Shown here piece after piece: positions 16,413-24,622 of a stretch of DNA of 64,000 nt. The stretch is from Mariniphaga sp040772505 (GTDB taxonomy: Bacteria; Bacteroidota; Bacteroidia; Bacteroidales; Prolixibacteraceae): the NCBI GenBank assembly GCA_040772505.1, contig JAXGYA010000001.1, positions 934,368-998,367 on the forward strand, written 5' to 3'. A model generated the notes under the pieces. That model was not told where the DNA came from, searched no databases, and worked only from the letters and a program-made list of their open reading frames with translations. The translations under genes and the position numbers were made by a program. Numbering within the stretch: position 1 is the stretch's first letter; each line of letters starts with the position of its first letter.

Positions 16413-18854
16413 ATGAAAAACAGATTACAGATAGGCATTTTGGTTTTTGCTTTTTTCCTGTTGCTCTTTAAGGCAGAGGCACAAAAAACCGATTTTTCAG
16501 GCTACAGGATTGTTTGTGTAGAAAAAAACAATCCGCAGGTTCTTAAAGCAGTTACTGTTCTTAAGGAAGAAATTGCCAAACGAAGCAGAATTCAGCTTCC
16601 CGTTTTAAAAAAATGGCCTAAAAAATCTGCTGAGAACCTAATAGTTGTGGGGATTGAAAAAGATTTGAATTTTCTTCCTTCTGAATTTTCAGCTGCATTG
16701 GCACAACTTCCTGCAACCCGCCCGGAAGGGTATAAACTGCTGGAGATGGAAAATGAAGAGCTGATGCTGATTGCCGGACATGATTCCCGTGGCGTACTGT
16801 ACGGTGTAGGCAAATTTTTGCGTTCATTGGAGATGGAGCCAGACCGAATAGAGGGAATCGGAACGCTTCGGATTTCTTCTTCGCCTCAGTATCCGCTGCG
16901 GGGGCATCAAATGGGGTATCGTCCAAAAACCAATGCTTATGATGCATGGGGTGTTAAGGAGTACGACAGTTATATTCGGGATTTAGCCATTTTTGGCGCC
17001 AACAGCATCGAAATCATGCCGCCCCGCACCGATGATGATTTCACCAGCGTTCACATGAAAATACCTGCCATTGAAATGATGGTACATCAATCACGTATTT
17101 GCAGTGATTATGGTCTGGATGTCTGGATGTGGTATCCCAATTTGGGGTCGGATTATACAACTCCCGATTCCATCCGCAAAGAGCTTGCAGAGCGTGAAGA
17201 GGTTTTCAGCCTGCTGCCAAAGCTTGATGCGCTGTTTGTTCCTGCCGGTGACCCGGGAAACCTTGAGCCTGACGTACTCTTCGACTGGCTTGAACTGGAA
17301 GCGGATTTGCTGAAAAAATATCATCCCAATGCCAAAATATGGGTTTCACCGCAGGTGTTTAAACCTTCAGAAGATTGGTTTAAGGTATTTTTTGAGCGTG
17401 TGAACAGCAAACCGGAGTGGTTTGGTGGAATTGTATATGGACCCTGGATTAAGCTGACCCTGCAGGAGGTGAAAAGCCGCCTCAGCCCCGATATTCCGGT
17501 TCGACTCTATCCCGATATCACCCACATGTTGAGCTGTCAGTATCCTCTTCCCGAATGGGACTTAGCCTATGCAATGACTTTGGGGCGCGAGTGCATCAAT
17601 CCGCGCCCGAGGGATGAAAAGTATATCCATAATCTGTATGCGCACTATGCACAGGGCAGTATCAGCTATTCCGAAGGAACCAATGACGATGTCAACAAAT
17701 TTGTGTGGAGCGGTCAGGACTGGAACTCTTCAACACCCGTTATGGAGACGCTTCGCGAATATGCCCGTTATTTCATTGGTCCCGGATATACGGAAACAGC
17801 CGCACAGGGGCTTATGGCGCTTGAGCGCAACCTTCAGGGACCTTTACTGATCAACGATCAGGTGCAGATAACTTTGCAGCAGTGGCAGGATATGGAAGCA
17901 GATGCACCGGACTATGTGCTGAGCAATCCGCGGTTTCAGAGCGGGCTGATTCGTGCCTATTTCGATGCATATGTCCAGCGTCGTCTGATTTATGAAACAC
18001 ATTTGGAGAGACAGGCAAGAAATATTCTGGAACAGGCTCAGAAATCCGGTTCATTAAAGGCATTGACCGAAGCAAAAAACATTCTGCTGCAGGCAAACAA
18101 GAATCCCGTCTCCCCCGAACTGAGAGAGCGCTGCTATGCGCTGGCAGACTCCCTTTTCCGTACTTTTAAGGCGCAGCTTACCGTGGAAAAACACCATGCA
18201 ATGCCCGGACGCGGAAATTTCATAGACAATATTGACGTTCCGCTGAATGATGCACTCTGGCTGCTGGATCAGTTTGCAAGGATTGAAAAGCTGACTGAAG
18301 AAAATGAACGGTTGGAAGCCATTGATAAAATGCTGAACCGCACAAATCCCGGTCCCGGCGGATTTTATGACAATTTTGGCAGCCCGGCGTCGTGGAAAAG
18401 AATTCGTTCTGCAAAGAGATGGGAGGAAGACCCAAGTAGCCTTGAATCGCCGCGTGTCAGCTTTGGCGTGGGATTGCAGGGGGAGGACTGGGTGCATGAA
18501 GTGGTGGCAAAAGGCTTTGAGGGACTGACCACTCCGCTGGCGTGGATGGTTCAGATCAACACTCTTTACGACACCCCGCTGGTTGCCGAATACGACAATC
18601 TTAATCCTGAAGCGGAATATATTCTCAGAATTGCATATACCGGACGTTTCCGTGCCAGCATTAAACTGGAGGCTGACGGGGTTCTGATACACAACTACAT
18701 AAGGATGGGAACACAGCCGATTCACGAGTTTGAACTACCAGCCGAAATTACCCGCGATGGCAAAGTAACCTTCACCTGGTCGGCAGGCACAGACGACCAC
18801 AGCGGGGGAGAACGCGGTTCGCAGGTGGCAGAAATATGGCTTATTCGCAAATAG
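16413..18854 (+). CDS. Secreted glycoside hydrolase-like protein with GH20-type N-terminal domain (copy 1)
   Basis: From ATG 16413 the protein has 813 residues with a signal peptide ending near FKAEAQ. The first ~140 residues resemble the zincin-like alpha/beta domain that precedes the catalytic barrel in GH20 and GH67 enzymes (VLKAVTVLKEEIAKRSRIQL, ELMLIAGHDSRGVLYGVGKF). A barrel-like region begins at PLRGHQMGYRP. Motifs shared with the paralog at 24623 include AGDPGN, RLYPDITH, GRECINP and SYSEGTNDDVNKFVWS, the last acidic and a candidate for catalysis. A C-terminal beta region follows. I cannot place it in a CAZy family. It is 22 nt after the aldolase gene. Confidence 0.72.
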   Translation: MKNRLQIGILVFAFFLLLFKAEAQKTDFSGYRIVCVEKNNPQVLKAVTVLKEEIAKRSRIQLPVLKKWPKKSAENLIVVGIEKDLNFLPSEFSAALAQLPATRPEGYKLLEMENEELMLIAGHDSRGVLYGVGKFLRSLEMEPDRIEGIGTLRISSSPQYPLRGHQMGYRPKTNAYDAWGVKEYDSYIRDLAIFGANSIEIMPPRTDDDFTSVHMKIPAIEMMVHQSRICSDYGLDVWMWYPNLGSDYTTPDSIRKELAEREEVFSLLPKLDALFVPAGDPGNLEPDVLFDWLELEADLLKKYHPNAKIWVSPQVFKPSEDWFKVFFERVNSKPEWFGGIVYGPWIKLTLQEVKSRLSPDIPVRLYPDITHMLSCQYPLPEWDLAYAMTLGRECINPRPRDEKYIHNLYAHYAQGSISYSEGTNDDVNKFVWSGQDWNSSTPVMETLREYARYFIGPGYTETAAQGLMALERNLQGPLLINDQVQITLQQWQDMEADAPDYVLSNPRFQSGLIRAYFDAYVQRRLIYETHLERQARNILEQAQKSGSLKALTEAKNILLQANKNPVSPELRERCYALADSLFRTFKAQLTVEKHHAMPGRGNFIDNIDVPLNDALWLLDQFARIEKLTEENERLEAIDKMLNRTNPGPGGFYDNFGSPASWKRIRSAKRWEEDPSSLESPRVSFGVGLQGEDWVHEVVAKGFEGLTTPLAWMVQINTLYDTPLVAEYDNLNPEAEYILRIAYTGRFRASIKLEADGVLIHNYIRMGTQPIHEFELPAEITRDGKVTFTWSAGTDDHSGGERGSQVAEIWLIRK

Positions 18855-18874
18855 ATGACTTTACAAAAAAAATC

Positions 18875-20242
18875 ATGGATAAAAATTTGAAAATTACAAG
18901 GAGAAAAGTTGTGCTGAATGCCCTTTTTTCTCTTTTTCTGGCAACCGCACTTTCCGCGCAGGTAACTGTTAAACCTGAACCCCGGGAAGGGTTTGAGGAG
19001 CGGATTCGCAAGGCGCTGAGCTCCATGCCAGTGGTGGACACACACGAGCATCTGGCAAGCATCAGTTCGCTGTCGAAAAGTAAAACACTCGATTTCATGT
19101 GGCTGTTTCATCAATATGCCGATGACGATATCAAAGCGGCAGGCATGTCCAAGCCGCAATTTGCGCGGCTGATGTCCGACTCATTAACGGTTTCGGAAAA
19201 GTGGGAGATTTTGCAGCCTTTCTATGAAGCATCATTCAACACTGCCTACAATCGGGTGACGCTGCTTTCGGTTGATCATCTGTTTGGCGTGAAGGAGTTC
19301 AACGAAAAAACGGTTAACCTGCTCACCGACAAGCTGCGCGAAGTGTATCAAACCGACTGGTATCACACTGTTCTCAGGGATAAATGCAATATTCAGTTTG
19401 TAATCAACGACTCAAAACCAATCCCGGGAAATCCCGATTTTTTCAGATACACTACCCGTTTCGACTATTTTCAATTGGATTCCAGAGCGAAAATTGAACA
19501 GTTGGGCAAAGAGCACGGAACTGCCATTTCAGCGCTCAATGATTTGAATGCCACGCTGCGGAAACATTTTGAGAATGAGGTGAAGTCGGGACTGACCACC
19601 ATTAAAAATTCATCGGCATATTACCGCTCGCTCTACTATGAAGATGTGAGCCGTGAGAGGGCTGAAGAAGTTTTCAGAAAGGTGATGGCAAGCGGGGAAA
19701 CTCCGCTTGATCCTGATGCGGCAAAGCCGCTTGCCGATTATATGATGCACCGGGTTTTGGATCTGGCGCGGGAATTTAAAAAGCCGGTTCAGATTCATAC
19801 CGGACTGCAGGCGGGCGACGGTAACTATATTATGAATTCAAATCCCGCTCTGCTGGCAAATCTGTTTTTGAAATACCGTGATGTGAAGTTTGTGCTTTTC
19901 CATGGCGGTTATCCCTATGGCGGTGAATTTGGAAGCCTGGCAAAGAATTACCGGAATGTGTATATCGACCTGTGCTGGTTATATATCATTTCACCTTCCT
20001 ATAGTGAAAGGTATCTTCACGAATGGCTGGAAACTGTTCCTGCCAACAAAATTCTGGCTTTTGGCGGTGATTATGAGAATGTTGAAAATGTTTACGGGCA
20101 TTTGCTTTTTGCAAAAGAAATTATCGGGAATGTGCTCACAGAAAAAGTGAAAAGCAGATATTTAACGGAAGAAGAAGCTTTGAAAATTGCCCGCATGATT
20201 CTCCACGACAATGCGATAAATTTGTTTGATTTAAAATATTAA
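18875..20242 (+). CDS. Amidohydrolase-superfamily protein, uronate isomerase/Amidohydro_2 type, secreted
   Basis: The 455-residue protein (ATG 18875) begins with a basic stretch and a hydrophobic segment ending ATALSAQ, suggesting export. The metal-binding HxH lies in MPVVDTHEHLASIS. Further motifs are KPVQIHTGLQAGDGNY, VKFVLFHGGYPYGGEFG and LAFGGDYENVENVYGH with the late Asp. This is the pattern of Amidohydro_2 enzymes, which include decarboxylases, lactonases and hydrolases; uronate isomerases are a distant branch. Its place between two hydrolases suggests action on a sugar acid, lactone or amide. An upstream ATG at 18836 inside the previous gene is in frame but unlikely. Confidence 0.75.
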   Translation: MDKNLKITRRKVVLNALFSLFLATALSAQVTVKPEPREGFEERIRKALSSMPVVDTHEHLASISSLSKSKTLDFMWLFHQYADDDIKAAGMSKPQFARLMSDSLTVSEKWEILQPFYEASFNTAYNRVTLLSVDHLFGVKEFNEKTVNLLTDKLREVYQTDWYHTVLRDKCNIQFVINDSKPIPGNPDFFRYTTRFDYFQLDSRAKIEQLGKEHGTAISALNDLNATLRKHFENEVKSGLTTIKNSSAYYRSLYYEDVSRERAEEVFRKVMASGETPLDPDAAKPLADYMMHRVLDLAREFKKPVQIHTGLQAGDGNYIMNSNPALLANLFLKYRDVKFVLFHGGYPYGGEFGSLAKNYRNVYIDLCWLYIISPSYSERYLHEWLETVPANKILAFGGDYENVENVYGHLLFAKEIIGNVLTEKVKSRYLTEEEALKIARMILHDNAINLFDLKY

Positions 20243-20253
20243 AGTTATCAGAA

Positions 20254-23226
20254 ATGAGGTTATTGAATTCTCTCAGGTGTTTAGGAATCTTTGTTTTCTC
20301 ACTGTTTTGTTTTTTTGAAGTATTTGCACAGCAAGCCACTGAGCATCGCGACGGAAAAATCCTCGAAGGGGAGGAGTGGCTGCCGTTTGGTTATCCTTCC
20401 ACGGCAGATTTTTATGTTTCTCCCGCGGGAAATGACAGCTGGTCGGGCACGCTGGCTGAACCCAATTCAGCCGGCACGGACGGGCCGTTTCTCACCATTG
20501 AAAGAGCACAGCTGGCAGTGCGTGAGCTGAAGGCTCAGGTTTACAAGCCCAAAGATCCGCCGGTTGAAAAGCGCTGGATTGGGTCGCCGCATCCTATTGG
20601 AAGCGGCAGAGATATTCTGGTCTATTTGCGTGGCGGAACCTATCCCCTGAAGCAGCCGCTTTTGTTTGAGCCGGCAGACGGTGGCGAACGTGTGGAAACC
20701 AATCTGCCAACCGGCGCTTTTGAATACCACAAACTGAAAGACCATTATGTTACTTATGCTGCATATCCCGGAGAGAAACCGGTTATTACCGGCGCAAAAC
20801 CGATAACCGGCTGGACTAAAAAAGGGAACGTCTGGACAGCTCCTTTTGATGCCGACTCTGTCGGAATGTTTATGGCGGGCGGAAAACGGCAAATCCTTGC
20901 CCGCACGCCCAATGAGGGTTATTTTGTGCCTCCGGTGGTCTCTTCTTCAACAGGAGAGCTTCACTTTAACAAAGGAGAATTAAAAAGCTGGAAAAACATG
21001 GAGGATAACCGTGTAGTCATGCTTTTGCGCTGGCATACGGGTATCAACTCGTTTGTGAAAATTGATGAAAAGAGCGGTGTGGCAACCTTCCGCAAACCAC
21101 AGGAGGGGGTAGTGATTGTTCCGCCGCGCTATTATGTAGAGAATGTGAAAGAGCTGTTAGATGCTCCCGGGGAGTGGTTTTTCGATAAAAAGTTAAAGGA
21201 AATCAGCTATATTCCGGAAGCAGGAATTGATAATCCAAATCAGGTCTCTGCCGGTGTGCCGCAACTGAATAACCTGGTTGCAGTGAAGGGAGAGCTGGGG
21301 CAGCCGGTGCGCAACCTGAGGTTCTACGGATTGGCTTTTGAAGGAGCAGTTGCCGGAAGTAGTGCGCTTAAATATGAATATGCGCATGCCTGTGAACTGG
21401 TTGACGGGGAGATTCGCTCGTGCATGGGAACCGGAATATCCCTCTATTACGGATGCTACCAGAACCGGATTTTGCGAAATCGCTTTGAAACCATTGACAA
21501 CAGTGCAGTTGTTGTTCGCGGTCCGGCAAATCCCAAAGATGGGGGCGAAATTACACGGGAAACTCAGTTTTCATATAACCGACTTTATGATTGCGGAGGG
21601 ATAAATATCCATGCTTCACACACTTTAATGACAACTATTTCGCATAACTACATCACCAAAACACGCGGACGCTTTGCCATTGATGTGGGTGGGTGGTCAA
21701 ACCTTGAAGAGGCAATTGATGGCGGCTATCTTGTGGAGTATAATCATCTGGATGATGTGCAGCAGGATGCCGACGATTCGGGTGCAATCAAAACTGCCGG
21801 AATGACTTTTAACTCAGTGGTGCGAAGAAATCTTGTACACAATGTAAATGCCGGATTTTTTAATGACAATGTCGCATTTTGGTTTGATAATATGTCGATT
21901 GGCTGGACCGCCGAGGAAAATATTTACTACAATCTGGAGCAGGGCGAGTGGAAATTGTGCGCCGCAACAATTGAGGATAATACTTACAGAAATAACTTTA
22001 CCATTGAAGCGCCCGAAAACGCTCCTGAGCTGATTATTGAAGGCGAACCGCTTTTTGAAGAGAGCAATCTGAAAATTGAAGCGGCATCCAAAACTTCGTC
22101 AGGAGCAGTGCTTGCCGGCAGTCTGATTCGGATTTCAGCCGATGTCAAAAATGTTGGCGCCACCGGAATGGCTCCTGTTGATTTGTATGTTGACGGTAAA
22201 GTGAAGGAGAAACAGCTTTTTCCGGTTATAAAAAACAACAGCCGTAGAATTGAGTTTGAAGTGCGGATTTACGATGAGGGAGAACATCATCTGGCAATTG
22301 GATCAACGGATTACCAGTCCATTCGGATTGAAGGGGAGAAACCGTCAGTAGTGTTTGAGGATTTTCAGCTTTCAAACGACCGGCTGATTCAGGGAGAAAA
22401 GGTGAAAGCAACTGCCCTGGCGCGTAACCTCACTGCTGAGACGCAGAAATTGAAAGCTACCCTGTTTTTTGATAATGTTGAAGAACAAAGTTTGCCTCTG
22501 GAGTTGGAGCCCAACAGCTCAAGAACAGTGGCTTTTGAACTGGAGCCGGTTGCGGGGCTTCACCGGGTGCGCATTGGAAACAGCGGCGAAAAAGAGCTGA
22601 ACGTTGCCAAAGGCAAAGTTCTGGATATTGCAGCATTACCTGTTCTGGAATATTGCTCGGCAAAAGCCAAACCATATGAAGTTGAAGCCGATGCCAAAGC
22701 AAACCGGTTTAAAATCAAGGCGGGTGGCTCCGACTTTTTCCATGCTGAAGATTCGTACGCAGCAGCATATGTGAAAGATATTAAAGGTGATTTTGTGGCA
22801 ACCGTCAAAATCAGTCAGTTTGGAAATCGTACGCACGAATGGTTCCGTTCGGGACTGTTTGTGCGGAACGATATTGCTAAAAGTTTTGATACTCAGCCCG
22901 GAAGTAAAGGTTCTGTTCTGGTTTTTGCAACTCCCGGACGGGCAGGTATTGAGTATGATGAATTCGCCAACGGCTGCATGCATAAGGCAAGCAGTGAAAA
23001 TCTGCCTGAAAATTCGCAAACTCCAATTTATTTGAAAATGGTGCGCCACGGAAACAGCTTCAGCGGTTATATCAGTCTTGACGGCGAAAACTGGATTATT
23101 GAGCGTCACACCACAGATATTCCCGGAATAAACGAATCGGTCGATCTCGGACTGGCAGCAGGTGCACCGGACAAACAGCAGTACTGGGTTGAGTTCACCG
23201 ACTGGAAAATTGAAATTGCCGAATAG
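20254..23226 (+). CDS. Secreted right-handed parallel beta-helix protein with C-terminal DUF1349-like domain
   Basis: This 990-residue protein has a signal peptide (to VFAQQ). The entry motif DFYVSPAGNDSWSGT is typical of pectate-lyase-like beta-helix proteins. A helix region covers about residues 330-570, with coils such as CELVDGEIRSCMGTGISLYY, NRILRNRFETIDNSAVVVRG and VVRRNLVHNVNAGFFNDN. Two Ig/CARDB-like segments (about 600-780) follow, then a concanavalin-like DUF1349 domain (FRSGLFVRNDIAKSFD, SGYISLDGENWIIERHTTDI). Likely substrates are acidic polysaccharides; lyase and hydrolase cannot be told apart by eye. It lies 12 nt after the amidohydrolase, in the same operon. Confidence 0.8.
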   Translation: MRLLNSLRCLGIFVFSLFCFFEVFAQQATEHRDGKILEGEEWLPFGYPSTADFYVSPAGNDSWSGTLAEPNSAGTDGPFLTIERAQLAVRELKAQVYKPKDPPVEKRWIGSPHPIGSGRDILVYLRGGTYPLKQPLLFEPADGGERVETNLPTGAFEYHKLKDHYVTYAAYPGEKPVITGAKPITGWTKKGNVWTAPFDADSVGMFMAGGKRQILARTPNEGYFVPPVVSSSTGELHFNKGELKSWKNMEDNRVVMLLRWHTGINSFVKIDEKSGVATFRKPQEGVVIVPPRYYVENVKELLDAPGEWFFDKKLKEISYIPEAGIDNPNQVSAGVPQLNNLVAVKGELGQPVRNLRFYGLAFEGAVAGSSALKYEYAHACELVDGEIRSCMGTGISLYYGCYQNRILRNRFETIDNSAVVVRGPANPKDGGEITRETQFSYNRLYDCGGINIHASHTLMTTISHNYITKTRGRFAIDVGGWSNLEEAIDGGYLVEYNHLDDVQQDADDSGAIKTAGMTFNSVVRRNLVHNVNAGFFNDNVAFWFDNMSIGWTAEENIYYNLEQGEWKLCAATIEDNTYRNNFTIEAPENAPELIIEGEPLFEESNLKIEAASKTSSGAVLAGSLIRISADVKNVGATGMAPVDLYVDGKVKEKQLFPVIKNNSRRIEFEVRIYDEGEHHLAIGSTDYQSIRIEGEKPSVVFEDFQLSNDRLIQGEKVKATALARNLTAETQKLKATLFFDNVEEQSLPLELEPNSSRTVAFELEPVAGLHRVRIGNSGEKELNVAKGKVLDIAALPVLEYCSAKAKPYEVEADAKANRFKIKAGGSDFFHAEDSYAAAYVKDIKGDFVATVKISQFGNRTHEWFRSGLFVRNDIAKSFDTQPGSKGSVLVFATPGRAGIEYDEFANGCMHKASSENLPENSQTPIYLKMVRHGNSFSGYISLDGENWIIERHTTDIPGINESVDLGLAAGAPDKQQYWVEFTDWKIEIAE

Positions 23227-23253
23227 ATTTAAAACCATTATAATTCCAATAAA

Positions 23254-24540
23254 ATGAATAAGAAAAAGAAAAATTTAAGCAAAAAGAATTCTTCGGAGGA
23301 TTCCCTTTCCGGGAAAGAGCATAGAAATCCCTTCTCCCGAAGGGCATTTTTACACACTTCGGTTGCCGGCACGGCAGCGCTTGCCTTTTCGCAGTTTGGC
23401 TGCTCTTCGGGCAAACCAAAACAAGCAACGCAGGATATTGTTGATATTCAGGGGTTTAATGAGCTCTCCGCTGCTCCTGATCCGTATGCAGGCTGGAAAC
23501 CTTTTTCCGAAAGAAAAGTAAAGGTGGGGCTGGTGGGATATGGGCGTAGCAAATTCGGCACTTCCTTTGGTTTTCAAAACCATCCCAACGTGGAGGTGGT
23601 GGCAGTGAGCGATCTGATTCCCGACCGTTGTGCAGAAATGGCAAAAGTCAGCAACTGCTCAAAAACCTATCCGTCGCTGGAGAAACTGGTTAAAGACAAG
23701 GAGATTGAAGCGGTTTTTGTTGCCACCGATGCACCAAACCACATGCAGCACAGCCTCGAAGTCTTGAAACACGGGAAACATGTGGCGGTTGCCGTGCCGG
23801 CAGTTTTTGGTTCGGTTGAAGATGCCTATAAGCTATATGATGCCGTGAAAGTCAGCGGATTAAAGTATATGATGTTTGAAACTTCAATGTATCGCGAAAG
23901 CCTTTGGGCAATGCGGCAAATTTATGAAGCCGGCAGTTTTGGTGAATTGGTTTATGCCGAAGGGGAGTATTACCACTATATGGAAGAGCCTATTGATTCA
24001 TATAAAGGATGGAGAATCGGGCTGCCGCCGCAGTTTTACCCGACTCACTCAAATGCTTTTCACAACTGCATCACCGGCGGCAGCTTCACTGAGGTTTCCT
24101 GTATGGGAATGCCCAGCGCCCTGGCACATCTGAAACCCGAAAACAACCCTTACAAGAATCCTTTTGGCACCGAAATCGCACTTTTCCGAACCAGCGAAGG
24201 CGGTACGGCACGCATGGCGGTGAGCTGGGATACTCCGGGCGACCATGGCGAACGGGGAAGAGTCCGCGGACAGAAAGGGAGCTATTACGATAAGTTTGAG
24301 GGACTGGATGTTGAACTGCCCGAAATGAAAAGACCGCCGCTCCCGCCGGGAATGCCACTGGGCGGGCACGGAGGTTCGCATGGCTACCTTACCAATGAAT
24401 TTGTTCATGCAATTCTGGAAGACCGAAAACCGTTGATTGATGTGGCAATGTCGCTGAACCTGACTGTTTCAGGAGTTGTTGCCCACCAATCGGCGCTTAA
24501 AGATGGAGAACTGATGAAAATTCCGCAGTTTTCACTTTGA
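23254..24540 (+). CDS. Gfo/Idh/MocA-family oxidoreductase with Tat signal
   Basis: This 428-residue NAD(P)-dependent oxidoreductase of sugar derivatives is probably exported folded. Residues 28-33 read SRRAFL, a twin-arginine motif, followed by a hydrophobic stretch and a cysteine in FGCSSGK that may be lipidated. The Rossmann fold starts KVGLVGYGRSKFGTSFG, with VAVSDLIPDRC, AVFVATDAPNHMQHSLEVLK and GKHVAVAVPAVF; the usual EKP of this family is AVP here. Periplasmic members often have tightly bound NAD and act in glycoside cleavage by transient oxidation. The neighbouring hydrolases fit such a role, but it is inferred. Confidence 0.85.
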   Translation: MNKKKKNLSKKNSSEDSLSGKEHRNPFSRRAFLHTSVAGTAALAFSQFGCSSGKPKQATQDIVDIQGFNELSAAPDPYAGWKPFSERKVKVGLVGYGRSKFGTSFGFQNHPNVEVVAVSDLIPDRCAEMAKVSNCSKTYPSLEKLVKDKEIEAVFVATDAPNHMQHSLEVLKHGKHVAVAVPAVFGSVEDAYKLYDAVKVSGLKYMMFETSMYRESLWAMRQIYEAGSFGELVYAEGEYYHYMEEPIDSYKGWRIGLPPQFYPTHSNAFHNCITGGSFTEVSCMGMPSALAHLKPENNPYKNPFGTEIALFRTSEGGTARMAVSWDTPGDHGERGRVRGQKGSYYDKFEGLDVELPEMKRPPLPPGMPLGGHGGSHGYLTNEFVHAILEDRKPLIDVAMSLNLTVSGVVAHQSALKDGELMKIPQFSL

Positions 24541-24622
24541 AAACCGGTCAGGCACACTTCTGCAATATGAAATCAATTGATCCCATTTTTGAAATAATAT
24601 GAATATTTAAAAGATAATAACG

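Noticed and set aside
18054..18725. 223-codon open frame on the minus strand inside the GH-like gene
   Set aside because: It is antisense to a gene with clear family motifs; its product is rich in Cys, His and Phe without domain features, a typical antisense shadow.
22636..23238. 200-codon minus-strand frame opposite the beta-helix protein
   Set aside because: Antisense shadow of the C-terminal concanavalin-like domain; no independent support.
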